Positions 17,356-27,344 of a stretch of DNA of 64,000 nt are shown here, one piece after another (the stretch's first letter is position 1; every line of letters begins with the position of its first letter). The position numbers were made by a program, and so were the translations under genes. The stretch is from Candidatus Sulfotelmatobacter sp. (lineage in GTDB: Bacteria > Vulcanimicrobiota > Vulcanimicrobiia > Vulcanimicrobiales > Vulcanimicrobiaceae): NCBI GenBank assembly GCA_035504415.1, contig DATJRY010000021.1, positions 372,001 through 436,000 on the forward strand, written 5' to 3'. A model generated the notes under the pieces. It had not been told where the DNA came from. It saw only the letters and a program-made list of their open reading frames with translations, and did no database searches.

Positions 17356-17642
17356 GCGACGCCGAGGTAGTTCGCCAGCCACATGATGCCGCGCGAGAAG
17401 CAGCTGACCTCGTCGCGGCAGGGCTGCGCATGCGGCGCGTCGCGCAAGCGGCTCCAGACCTCCGCGCCGCCCATGCGCACGAGCTCGTCGAAACGGCTCG
17501 ACCACTCGACCGTGTGGTCGCCGACGATGCGCCGGCAGACGTAGAGCCGGATGACGCGCCCGCCGACGGCGACCTGGCAGATGCGACCGGGCACGATCTC
17601 GTCGACCTCGTCGAACGGAAAGGACTCGACCGATGCACTCAT
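17352..17642 (-). CDS. Small conserved-looking protein of unknown function (96 aa)
   Basis: A 96-residue acidic protein without signal peptide or recognised domain; it contains three cysteines scattered (near 22, 36, 75 and 81). It is translationally coupled to the epoxide hydrolase gene (ATGA at 17639-17642), which supports it being real. It may be a partner or accessory factor of that enzyme, but nothing in the sequence shows a function. Confidence 0.6.
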   Translation of the reverse strand: MSASVESFPFDEVDEIVPGRICQVAVGGRVIRLYVCRRIVGDHTVEWSSRFDELVRMGGAEVWSRLRDAPHAQPCRDEVSCFSRGIMWLANYLGVA

Positions 17643-18772
17643 GACGACCTCTCTTCGAAGAACGTGCGAACGTCGTCCGCCAGCTCCGCCGGTGCCTCGA
17701 GCGCGGCGAAGTGGCCGCCGCGCGGCATGCGCGTGTAGCGTTGCAGGTTGAAGCCCCGCCGCAGCCATGCCGCGGGCGGATTCCAGATCTCGTGGGGAAA
17801 CGCGGCGTACGCCAGCGGTGGCGCGATGCGCTCCTCGCGCGCCAGCGCCATCGGATCGTGGGCGTTGTCGTAGTAGATCGCCATCGAGCTGCCGATCGCG
17901 CCGGTGAACCAGTACAGCGAGACGTTGGTGAGCAACAGATCGGGCGAGAACGGCGGCTCGGCGGCGTCGCTGCGATCGCTCCAGTAGTAGAACTTCTCGA
18001 CGATCCACGACGCCAGGCCGGCCGGTGAGTCGTTGAGCGCGCTGGCCGGCGTGCGCGGCGTCGTCCGGTGCAGGTGCCCATAGGCGCCGCGCGCTTCCGC
18101 CCACGCGGTGAAACCGGCGAGCGCCGCGCGCTCCTCCGCGTCCAGCGGCGCGCTGCCTTCGCCGAGCCACGGCCGGTACGAGCTGCCCACGAAGTTGAGG
18201 TGCACGCCGATCACGCGCTCGGGCGCCAACCGCGCCACCAGCGAGGAGACGCCGGCGCCGACGTCGCCGCCTTGCAGCCCGAAGCGCTCGTAACCGAGCG
18301 CGGTCATCAACGCCAACCACAGCCGGGCCACTTCGCGATTCGGCGTCGTACCGCGGCGCGCCGAGAACGCGTAGCCGGGCAGCGAGGGGACGACCAGGTC
18401 GAACGCCGGACCGTCGCCGTTGCCGAGCAGCTCGATCACCTCGAGGAACTCGACGAACGAACCGGGCCAGCCGTGCGTGAGCACCAGCGGGATCGCCGGC
18501 CGGCGCGGCGAGCGCACGTGCACGAAGTGGATGCGCGTCCCATCGAGGTCGGCGACGAACTGCGGCAACGCGTTCAGCCGCGCTTCGTGCGCGCGCCAAT
18601 CGTAGCGCTCGCGCCAATACGTCACCAGCTTGCGCAGGTAGACGGGATCGGTGCCGCGGGTCCAATCGGGCAAGCCCTCGTCTTCGTGCGGCCAGCGCGT
18701 TCGATCGAGCCGCGCGTGCAGGTCGGCAACGTCGGCGTCCGTGATCTCGATCCGAAACGGCGTGACGGTCAT
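17639..18772 (-). CDS. Epoxide hydrolase (alpha/beta hydrolase with EHN domain)
   Basis: A 377-residue enzyme with the EHN N-terminal domain (PFRIEITDADVADLHARL...W), oxyanion HGWPG (100-104), nucleophile D170 in LQGGDVGAG, and catalytic H354 in RGGHFAALE. It belongs to the microsomal-type epoxide hydrolase group that opens epoxides to diols. No signal peptide. Located between MarR-regulated and NAD(P)-binding oxidoreductases, a setting typical of detoxification genes. Confidence 0.9.
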   Translation of the reverse strand: MTVTPFRIEITDADVADLHARLDRTRWPHEDEGLPDWTRGTDPVYLRKLVTYWRERYDWRAHEARLNALPQFVADLDGTRIHFVHVRSPRRPAIPLVLTHGWPGSFVEFLEVIELLGNGDGPAFDLVVPSLPGYAFSARRGTTPNREVARLWLALMTALGYERFGLQGGDVGAGVSSLVARLAPERVIGVHLNFVGSSYRPWLGEGSAPLDAEERAALAGFTAWAEARGAYGHLHRTTPRTPASALNDSPAGLASWIVEKFYYWSDRSDAAEPPFSPDLLLTNVSLYWFTGAIGSSMAIYYDNAHDPMALAREERIAPPLAYAAFPHEIWNPPAAWLRRGFNLQRYTRMPRGGHFAALEAPAELADDVRTFFEERSS

Positions 18773-18855
18773 CGCGTCCTCGCCGTTGATCTGGCCCGTC
18801 GCGGCGCCCGTTTCCTCCCGCAGCGTTTCTCCGGCGCGCGGTGTTGACGGACACG

Positions 18856-19467
18856 ATGAAGATCGCCGTCATTGGAGCCAGCGGACGCGTGGGCTCGCGG
18901 ATCGTCGACGAAGCGCTCGCGCGCGGACACCAGGTCACCGCGATCGTTCGCGACGTCGACAAGGTCGCGCCGCGACCGCACCTGGTGGCGCGCGCCGGCG
19001 ACGTCAAGGATCCCGCCGCGCTGGCGAAGGTGCTCGCCGGTCACGACGTCGTCGTCAGCGCGGTGCGATTCGTCGACACCGACCCCGCGGCGCTGATCGC
19101 AGCCGTCAAGGCGTCGGGTGTTCCGCGCTACCTGGTCGTCGGCGGTGCCAGCAGCTTACTGGTCGCGCCGGGAAAAGAGCTGGGCGATCAACCGGATTTT
19201 CCGGAAGCGTACAAGCCCGAGGCGAACGCGGGGCGGCAGTTCTTGCGCATGTTGCGCGCTGAGCCGGAGCTGGTATGGACGTTTCTCTCGCCGTCGGCGT
19301 TCTTCGCGCCGGGCGAGCGCACCGGGCACTTTCGCACCGGTGACGAGATGTTGTTGACGGGTCCCGACGGGAAGAGCGCGATCTCGATGGAGGACTACGC
19401 GATCGCGATGCTCGACGAGATCGAGCATCCCGCGCACGAACGCGCGCGCTTCACCGTCGGATACTGA
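18856..19467 (+). CDS. NAD(P)H-binding atypical SDR (NmrA/YwnB-like)
   Basis: A 203-residue Rossmann protein beginning IAVIGASGRVGSRIVDEALARGHQVTAI, with VVGGASSLLVAPG and LSPSAFFAPGERTGHFRTG, as in YwnB/biliverdin-reductase-like proteins. It lacks the YxxxK pair, so it is an atypical SDR, perhaps a redox sensor or flavin/biliverdin reductase-like enzyme. ATG 18856 is the start; it is divergent from the epoxide hydrolase with 83 bases between them. Confidence 0.8.
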   Translation: MKIAVIGASGRVGSRIVDEALARGHQVTAIVRDVDKVAPRPHLVARAGDVKDPAALAKVLAGHDVVVSAVRFVDTDPAALIAAVKASGVPRYLVVGGASSLLVAPGKELGDQPDFPEAYKPEANAGRQFLRMLRAEPELVWTFLSPSAFFAPGERTGHFRTGDEMLLTGPDGKSAISMEDYAIAMLDEIEHPAHERARFTVGY

Positions 19468-19478
19468 GCGCCAACCAC

Positions 19479-19598
19479 TTACAGGGCGGCCAGGACGGTC
19501 TGCGCGGTGTGCGTCGCGCTGGCGGCGGTCGTGACGAGGTCGGCACCCAGCACGAGGATCGCCACGATGGTGGCGGAGGCGAGGAAGCTGCGGAACAT
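19479..19598 (-). CDS. Small hydrophobic peptide (39 aa)
   Basis: A short open frame with a strong AAGGAGAG ribosome binding site before ATG 19598. The 39-residue product has a single hydrophobic stretch (FLASATIVAILVLGAD) after MFRS, followed by an Ala/Thr-rich tail, so it is either a small membrane protein or a cleaved secreted peptide. Function unknown. Confidence 0.5.
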   Translation of the reverse strand: MFRSFLASATIVAILVLGADLVTTAASATHTAQTVLAAL

Positions 19599-19753
19599 CG
19601 GGAGGTCTCTCCTTAGCGGGCGAGCTGGCGGGTCAACTATTTTCGTAAGTGATCCGCTGCCGTCACGATAGCACCGCGCCCGTCGGCTGTCAATTAAAAA
19701 TCTAGTTAGACGGCGGACCGGGGTCGGCGGCCCGGCGGGCGAAGGGGTCCGCG

Positions 19754-20227
19754 ATGGCCGATGAGCGCTGGAAGTTCGACGGGGTGCGGGTCGTCGCGGG
19801 CTGCGACCTCGACCCCAACACCCCCCAGACGCAGGGGATGAACCGGGCGGCCGCCATCACCCGGGCCACCGCCGGGGCCGAGAAGCTCTGGGCCGGGACC
19901 GTCGTCATCGAGCCGGACGCCAAGACCGGCGCCCACCACCACGGGGCGCTCGAGAGCGTCATCTACGTCGTACGCGGGAAGGCCCGGATGCGCTGGGGCG
20001 AGGCGCTGGAGTTCACCGCCGAGGCCGGCCCGGGCGACTTCATCTTCGTGCCGCCCTACGTGCCGCATCAGGAGATCAACGCTTCCGCCGGCGAGCCGCT
20101 CGAGTGCGTGCTCGTTCGCAGCGGCCAGGAGCCGGTGGTCGTCAACCTCGACATCCCGGTGGTCGAAAAGCCGGAAACCGTGCACTGGATCGACGACATC
20201 CACCGCCGGGCTCACACGGACATTTAA
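19754..20227 (+). CDS. Cupin domain protein
   Basis: A 157-residue single cupin. Metal-binding residues are visible: H61-H63 and E67 in AHHHGALES and H105 in PYVPHQE, with the GDFIFVPP turn typical of the second motif. Such proteins are metal-dependent small-molecule enzymes or sensors. The substrate is unknown. Upstream (19600-19753) a short AT-rich stretch around 19690-19710 probably holds its promoter. Confidence 0.82.
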   Translation: MADERWKFDGVRVVAGCDLDPNTPQTQGMNRAAAITRATAGAEKLWAGTVVIEPDAKTGAHHHGALESVIYVVRGKARMRWGEALEFTAEAGPGDFIFVPPYVPHQEINASAGEPLECVLVRSGQEPVVVNLDIPVVEKPETVHWIDDIHRRAHTDI

Positions 20228-20235
20228 CCAAAAAG

Positions 20236-20290
20236 GCGCAGCCGGGCCCTTCCCGCAGCGGAAGGGTGCTAGGGCGCACCTTCGGAACCC
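20236..20290 (+). other. Structured leader before the lytic transglycosylase
   Basis: The 73-base gap holds a 7-bp stem (CCCTTCC / GGAAGGG, 20249-20268) inside a larger G/C-rich fold with GGCGCA and GCGCACC pairing candidates. It could be the cupin's terminator or a regulatory leader. Lytic enzymes are often controlled by c-di-AMP or c-di-GMP riboswitches, but no consensus core of either was found. Confidence 0.3.
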
Positions 20291-20300
20291 GTATACCCAC

Positions 20301-21104
20301 ATGCTCCGCTTCCTAACGCTGCGTCATGCAGCGGCGCTCTTCGTCTTTGGCGCCGCTAGTTTGTCCGCCCTTCCCGCCGCTGCTCGCCCGGTTCCGCCGG
20401 TCGAGGCCAGCTACGCCGCCGTCCTCCGCTCCATCAATCCGCATCTCCCCGTCGGCCAGGCCCGTGCCTACGCGCGCTCCATCGTCAAGGACGCCACCCG
20501 CACGCACCTCGATCCCCGCTTCATCATGTCGATCGTCACCGTCGAGTCCCACTGGGAAGCCAACGCGATCTCGCGCGTGGGCGCTCGTGGCCTCGGCCAG
20601 CTGATGCCGCACACCGCGGCGCTGCTCGGCGTGAACGCGTGGAGCCCGTACGACAACCTGCGCGGCACCGCGAGCTACCTCAAGTCGCTGGTGGCGACGT
20701 TCGCCGGCCACAAGAACGCGATGTCGCTGGCGATCGCCGGCTACAACGCCGGCCCGAAGGCCGTCCAGAAGTATCACGGGATCCCGCCCTACGCGGAGAC
20801 GCAGACCTACGTGACCCGCGTGCTGCACATGTGGAACATCCTGCGCGGCAAGGTCGGCCGGGCGTTCGCGCCGGGACCGGCCGCCGTCGCGGTCCGCCGC
20901 GTCGCGCCGCCCGACGAGCGCGAATGGATCAGCGGCCGCGACACGATCGTGCCGCCGGTCGTCCCCGCGGCGGTCAACCCGACCACGACGGCGCCGGCCG
21001 CGAGCACCGACGCGGCCACCAACGGCGCGTCGGCGACGAGCACCGTCCCCGCGACCACGACGGCACCCGTCGCCCCCTCGGCGACGACCAGCGCGACGAA
21101 CTGA
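20301..21104 (+). CDS. Lytic transglycosylase (SLT domain), secreted
   Basis: Signal peptide (1-28), then an SLT fold: catalytic E82 in IVTVESHW, GARGLGQLMPHTA, AIAGYNAGPKAV and IPPYAETQTYV. It cleaves the MurNAc-GlcNAc bond of peptidoglycan to form 1,6-anhydro ends. From about residue 215 the protein becomes a low-complexity Thr/Ala/Pro/Val tail of about 50 residues, a probable wall-spanning linker with no anchoring motif. Total length 267. Confidence 0.9.
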   Translation: MLRFLTLRHAAALFVFGAASLSALPAAARPVPPVEASYAAVLRSINPHLPVGQARAYARSIVKDATRTHLDPRFIMSIVTVESHWEANAISRVGARGLGQLMPHTAALLGVNAWSPYDNLRGTASYLKSLVATFAGHKNAMSLAIAGYNAGPKAVQKYHGIPPYAETQTYVTRVLHMWNILRGKVGRAFAPGPAAVAVRRVAPPDEREWISGRDTIVPPVVPAAVNPTTTAPAASTDAATNGASATSTVPATTTAPVAPSATTSATN

Positions 21105-21124
21105 CGCGGCGCCGCGCCGATCGT

Positions 21125-22849
21125 TCAGATCGGCGCGGTCGCTTCGCTCGCGAGCGGGAACCCGAACGGCGCACCGCTCGTCGTGAACCCGGTCTTCACC
21201 GCGTAGGCCCACATGTGCGCGAGCAAGTTGATCTGCTGGGGCGAGTACCACAGCAGCTCGGTCGGGTTTTGGAAGACCGTCCAGAAGTGCGGCAGATTCC
21301 AGAGCGGATAGTACAGGTTCCGATCGCCGATCAAATCGCGCACCGGTTGCGGTAACGCGTCGAACCACCGCTGGTTGAGATCGTTGTAGAGCCAGAAGAC
21401 CTGCACCGGCTCGGCGTCGGGGTACGGCGGGATGGCGAACGGGTTGGGCTGTTCGATCCGGTAGCGATCGGCGAACACCGTCGTGCCGCCCGCGGCGCGC
21501 GCCGCTTTGAGTCCCTTGACCAGCGCGGGCCACTGCGCGGTCGGGAAGATCTGCGTGTTCTGGCTGTTCCCGAAGTCGCTCTTCGGGATGTGTCCGAACA
21601 GGCGGCTGATCTGTCCGTCGATCCCGTCGACACACCCGTCGTCCGGCGATCCGATCGGATACGGCGAGTTGACGAACGCGAACACGACACGGTAGCCGCG
21701 CCGCAAGAGCGGCACGATCCCGACGTTCTCGAGGATCCCGCCGTCGCCGATCGTCACGCTTCGTCCGGGCGTCGTCCCGGCGGACTGCGGCGCGAAGTAG
21801 TTGAACTGCGGCGCCACCGAAGGGATGCCGATCTCGACGACGGCCGATGCGAACGCCGAGCTGCTGCTGCCGGCGACGTCGGAGAGCAAGAACCGGTACG
21901 CCGAGGTTCCGACCGTAACGACGTCGTTCACCGGCGGCGCGCTCGGCGCTTGTTGCGCGAACCCGACGTTCTCGACGAAGCCGCCGCCGAACGGACCGCT
22001 CTGACCCAGCGTGAGCTGCGGCTCGCCGGCGTACGCCGCGGTATACTCGAAGGGGCCGTACTGCTGGCCCGGCAGGTTGGCGATGTCCGCGCTCACCCGC
22101 TCCAGCGCGCTGACGGTGCCCGGCCGCGGTGCCAAGTCACCGCTCGGCGAGAGCACGGGGCTCTGCGTGATGTAGGTGCCGCCGGCGATGAAGAACGGAC
22201 GATCCGCGTTCTGCACCAGGAAGTCGGCGCTCGAAAGCGACCGGTTGCGCGCGACGATCGCCGCGACCGTCGTGCCGTCGAGCGAGAGATATTGGCTCGT
22301 CGACGCGATGCCGAACGGCAGCAACAGCGTATCGTTGATCAGCCGCGACCACAGCTTGTCGTGCGGCGTTCCCCACGCCAGCTCGATCGCCGCGAACAGC
22401 GCGAGCTGCGCGTTGCTCAGGTTGAGCAACCCGGCTCCGAGGCACGCCGGTGCCACCGACGCGATGTCGTCGAGCGTGATCTGCTGCGGCTCGAGGTACG
22501 CGCCGAGCAGCTCCGTGACGCTCGAGCCGCGCGCGTAGGTGAACGCGGAACCAAACCACGTGCCGCCCGAGACGCACGAGATCGCGCCGATGAACGGCAG
22601 CACGCCGGCCGCGGCGAGACCGCGCATCTGGCCGAGCGACGCTGCGCACGAACGCGGACCACCGCCCGAGAAGCACGCGCCCCACTTCCCCGACGCCGCG
22701 GAGTAGCGCGGGTTCGTCTGCTCCGGATAGCTCGCACCGGGCAACTGCTCCGGATAGAGCAGGACGTTGAGCGTCGCCGGTTGCGCGGCGACGACTTCGC
22801 GCGGCGCGACGTCACGAGCGGACGCGGCCGTGGATCTTGGACTCGACAT
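21125..22849 (-). CDS. cPLA2-like lysophospholipase/patatin-superfamily lipase
   Basis: A 574-residue protein with the catalytic layout of cytosolic phospholipase A2 rather than ordinary bacterial patatin. Seen: oxyanion/arginine loop SGGGPRS (61-67), nucleophile elbow SCVSGGTWFGSA (S94), and the aspartate of the dyad in IGDGGILENVGIVPLL. It should deacylate phospholipids or other acyl esters. No signal peptide is obvious, although the first 50 residues are low-complexity. ATG 22849 has GAGGTG upstream; a GTG at 22858 is the alternative. It stands alone, convergent with the transglycosylase gene. Confidence 0.75.
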   Translation of the reverse strand: MSSPRSTAASARDVAPREVVAAQPATLNVLLYPEQLPGASYPEQTNPRYSAASGKWGACFSGGGPRSCAASLGQMRGLAAAGVLPFIGAISCVSGGTWFGSAFTYARGSSVTELLGAYLEPQQITLDDIASVAPACLGAGLLNLSNAQLALFAAIELAWGTPHDKLWSRLINDTLLLPFGIASTSQYLSLDGTTVAAIVARNRSLSSADFLVQNADRPFFIAGGTYITQSPVLSPSGDLAPRPGTVSALERVSADIANLPGQQYGPFEYTAAYAGEPQLTLGQSGPFGGGFVENVGFAQQAPSAPPVNDVVTVGTSAYRFLLSDVAGSSSSAFASAVVEIGIPSVAPQFNYFAPQSAGTTPGRSVTIGDGGILENVGIVPLLRRGYRVVFAFVNSPYPIGSPDDGCVDGIDGQISRLFGHIPKSDFGNSQNTQIFPTAQWPALVKGLKAARAAGGTTVFADRYRIEQPNPFAIPPYPDAEPVQVFWLYNDLNQRWFDALPQPVRDLIGDRNLYYPLWNLPHFWTVFQNPTELLWYSPQQINLLAHMWAYAVKTGFTTSGAPFGFPLASEATAPI

Positions 22850-22933
22850 GCACCACACCTCAGGCAGCGACGAGTGCCGGCCTCGCGGCCGGGCCTCGAT
22901 TCTACCGCCGCCCGCCGAAGCGGCGCAAGGCGC

Positions 22934-24079
22934 CTAGGGCGACTTCGCCGGTGCCGGCGCCGAGGTCAGCGTGCCTTGTGGAACGGCGGTCGCCGTCAGC
23001 GTCTGCGGCGCGGAGGTCGCGGTGAGCGTCTGCGGCGGCGCGCTCGCCTCGATCTTCGTCGCACCGCTGGCGCCGGGTTCCGGCGAGCCGGCGCGAACCG
23101 CCGCCGCGCCAGGCTTCCCGGAGGGCGCCGGGGTCGGCGACTCGGCGGGCTCCGGCAACGCGTAGATCGCGAAGATCGCGGGCCGGTTGGCCAGCAGCTT
23201 GAGGACCTGGGCCGTGCCGACGAACAGGATGCGCTGCGGGGGCAGGGTCGGCGCAGCCGAGGGCTGCGGGCCGTGGGCGACGTTCACCCCGCCCGGCGGG
23301 TTGGTCGGGAACTGCCCGTTGGGCATGCGGGTCGGCGTCGGGGTGGGTGTCGGCGTGAACAGGCTCGACTGCGGCACACCGGAGGGCGTCGGGCTCGGCG
23401 AGGGGGTTGCGCCCGCCGCCGGGCTGCCGGCAGCGGCCGGATGCTTCGCCACGGCCGCCGGCGGCGGCGTCGCCGTGGTGTCGACCTTCTCGACCGCGAG
23501 CCGGTAGACGCTGTCTTTCTCACCCGAGTTCCAGAGCGCCATCCCGAACTCGCCGTCGCGGTACTCCGTCACGATGTCGCGCGGGATGTCGATCGCGATG
23601 CGCGGATAGCTGCTCAGCGTCGCGTCGTGCGTGGGCAGCAGCTCGATGTACGCCAGCGGGCGGGCCGGGTGCTCGCGTCCCTTGCGGTGCTTGCCCTTGC
23701 CGCTCTTGAGGTTGAGATCCGGGCCGTCTTCGGGCTTGTGGATCGAAAGCGTCACGCCGATCGCGATCTCGACGGCGGTGGGCGAGGGGGCCGGCGTGGG
23801 GTTCTTTCCCTTGCTCGGCGCGGGCGTGGCGGGGCCGGCGGTCGGGAACGCGATCGCTCCGCTGAAGCCGTCCAAGCTCGGCAGTTCCTGGAAGTCGGCC
23901 CGGTCGCCGTAGGTGAGGACCGCGCTGGCGGACGAGGGGCTCGGCGCGGGCGTCGGGTTGACGCCGAAGTTCGGCGACGAGAGCGTCTGCGGCATGGTGC
24001 CGGTCGAGCCGAACGAGCCCGAGCATGCGGCCAGTCCGGCACCGACCAGGATGAGCAAGACGAAGCCGCGCGGCCACAT
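22934..24079 (-). CDS. Pro/Thr-rich lipoprotein of unknown function
   Basis: A 381-residue lipoprotein: signal peptide ending in lipobox LAAC. After it come PTPAPSPS linkers, a folded-looking segment around 95-205 (EIAIGVTLSIHKPEDG, RIAIDIPRDIVTEYRDGEFGMALWNSGE), a second long PT/PA linker with repeated TPTP, a short segment (PPQRILFVGTAQVLKLLANRPAIFAIYAL) and a tail with PQTLTAT repeats. No known domain recognised. Probably surface-exposed. A GTG two codons upstream (24085) is an alternative start. Confidence 0.7.
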   Translation of the reverse strand: MWPRGFVLLILVGAGLAACSGSFGSTGTMPQTLSSPNFGVNPTPAPSPSSASAVLTYGDRADFQELPSLDGFSGAIAFPTAGPATPAPSKGKNPTPAPSPTAVEIAIGVTLSIHKPEDGPDLNLKSGKGKHRKGREHPARPLAYIELLPTHDATLSSYPRIAIDIPRDIVTEYRDGEFGMALWNSGEKDSVYRLAVEKVDTTATPPPAAVAKHPAAAGSPAAGATPSPSPTPSGVPQSSLFTPTPTPTPTRMPNGQFPTNPPGGVNVAHGPQPSAAPTLPPQRILFVGTAQVLKLLANRPAIFAIYALPEPAESPTPAPSGKPGAAAVRAGSPEPGASGATKIEASAPPQTLTATSAPQTLTATAVPQGTLTSAPAPAKSP

Positions 24080-24163
24080 ACGCACGACGCCGGAGGTTCG
24101 CCCCGCGCCGCCCGTCTCTCCTATGCAATGCGCCGCATCACGCGGCGAGAAACGTCAAATATC

Positions 24164-24187
24164 TTCCTCGCCTCCCTTGGCGAGGAA
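24164..24187 (-). terminator. Terminator-like hairpin after thiC
   Basis: A perfect 9-bp stem TTCCTCGCC / GGCGAGGAA with a six-base loop lies 38 bases beyond the thiC stop. On the minus strand it is followed by GATATTTG, only weakly U-rich, so it may be an inefficient terminator. Confidence 0.55.
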
Positions 24188-24224
24188 CGCAGCACGTGGG
24201 ACGTCTCCTCGTAGGCGCTGCGGA

Positions 24225-26048
<1,824 letters not shown>

Positions 26049-26053
26049 CTCTC

Positions 26054-26082
26054 AGGTTATGCTTAGCCCATTCGTATGTCAA
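26054..26082 (-). promoter_or_regulatory. thiC promoter
   Basis: On the minus strand TTGACA (26082-26077), 17 bases, TAACCT (26059-26054). The expected transcript start, about 26047, coincides with the first base of the riboswitch. Confidence 0.8.
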
Positions 26083-26109
26083 GAAAGGCAGGGCGGAGCT
26101 TGAGATTGG

Positions 26110-27339
26110 GTGGCCAATATTGTCCCGATGGTTAGCGTCCCGTCGACTAGTGAGCGCTCGGGCCGAAGAGCTGCGGGCCAGGTTCTGCGGCTCACACGAA
26201 TAGAGCTGGAGAACTGGCGTAATTTTCAACGCGCCGCAGTCGATCTTTCACGCCGCGCTTTTATCGTTGGCCCCAATGCATCGGGGAAATCCAACTTCCT
26301 GGACGCCTTCAGATTCCTGAACGAGATCGTGAGCGTCGGCGGAGGCCTTCAGGCTGCGATCAGTCAACGCGGGGGCATTTCGCGGCTCAGAAGTTTATTG
26401 GCGCGACAAAACTCCGACATTGTTCTGCGAACAACGCTGGGCACCGATGAGGATCCTCGTCGGTGGCAATACGAGTTGGTGTTTAACTTGTCGAGTCGGG
26501 CGGCGCGAGCAGTACCCGTGGTAAAAATGGAGCGCGCGTGGCGAGATGGTGAACTAGTACTAGACCGTCCCGATGATTCAGATAAGATCGACCGAATTCG
26601 GCTAAGGCAAACAGCTCTAGAGCAAATTGCCGCGAATGTGGAATTCCGTCCAATTGCGGACCTTTTTCAATCGATCCGATACTTGCACATTGTCCCACAG
26701 CTAGTTCGGGACCCCGATCGCTCGGTTGGGAGATTGGACGACCCGTACGGCGGCGACTTTCTTGAGACGATCGCCCGAACCCCCAAGCGTGAACAGGAAA
26801 CGCGGCTGAAGCGCATCACGGATGCTCTCAAGATCGCCGTGCCTCAGCTTGCTGACCTTAAACTTGAACGCGATAAAGCGAGCGGCAAGCCACACCTTAT
26901 CGGAAAATATGCGCACTGGCGCCCCCAAGGAGCCTGGCAGCGCGAAGACCAGTTTTCTGATGGGACGTTGAGGCTGATTGGGCTGCTCTGGGCGATTCTT
27001 GATGTCCGCGGCCCGCTTCTACTAGAAGAGCCCGAATTATCGTTGAACGAGGCGATCGTTCGCCAAATTCCGAGCTTTATCTATCGGATGCAGCAGCGCA
27101 GCGGCAGGCAAGTTCTTCTCTCGACGCACGCTGACGAAATGTTTATAGACTCGGGGATTGGAGCAGATGAAGTCCTCCTCATCAGGCCGACACCCGATGG
27201 ATCTACAATTGTGTCGGGTGCGACAGTCGACAAGGTTCGCGCCGTTCTCCAAGCCGGCGACACGCTGGCAGAGGCTCTGCGGCCGCTCGTAAAGCCACCG
27301 AAACTGGATCAACTGTCACTATTTGCTCCTCTCGAATAA
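26110..27339 (+). CDS. ABC/AAA-type ATPase of a putative two-gene defence system (OLD/PARIS-like AAA15)
   Basis: A 409-residue SMC/RecF-class ATPase: Walker A GPNASGKSN (54-62) after IELENWRNFQ, ABC signature QFSDGTLRLIGLL (281-293), Walker B LLLEEPEL (303-310) and switch histidine H340 in LLSTHADEM. This arrangement is typical of AAA15/OLD-like ATPases found with TOPRIM partners in phage defence. The next gene begins five bases after the stop. Base composition is clearly lower in GC than the neighbours (one line counted: 48% against 68% in thiC) and uses TTA and AGA codons, so it is foreign. GTG 26110 is taken as start; ATG 26128 is possible. Confidence 0.82.
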   Translation: MANIVPMVSVPSTSERSGRRAAGQVLRLTRIELENWRNFQRAAVDLSRRAFIVGPNASGKSNFLDAFRFLNEIVSVGGGLQAAISQRGGISRLRSLLARQNSDIVLRTTLGTDEDPRRWQYELVFNLSSRAARAVPVVKMERAWRDGELVLDRPDDSDKIDRIRLRQTALEQIAANVEFRPIADLFQSIRYLHIVPQLVRDPDRSVGRLDDPYGGDFLETIARTPKREQETRLKRITDALKIAVPQLADLKLERDKASGKPHLIGKYAHWRPQGAWQREDQFSDGTLRLIGLLWAILDVRGPLLLEEPELSLNEAIVRQIPSFIYRMQQRSGRQVLLSTHADEMFIDSGIGADEVLLIRPTPDGSTIVSGATVDKVRAVLQAGDTLAEALRPLVKPPKLDQLSLFAPLE

Positions 27340-27344
27340 ACGCG

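Noticed and set aside
20228-20300. c-di-AMP (ydaO) or c-di-GMP riboswitch upstream of the transglycosylase
   Set aside because: Neither conserved core could be matched; only a generic GC-rich fold remains, reported with low confidence.
21590-24214. Plus-strand frame of 874 codons across the lipase and lipoprotein genes
   Set aside because: No motif or ribosome binding site; both real genes are on the minus strand with signal or catalytic motifs.
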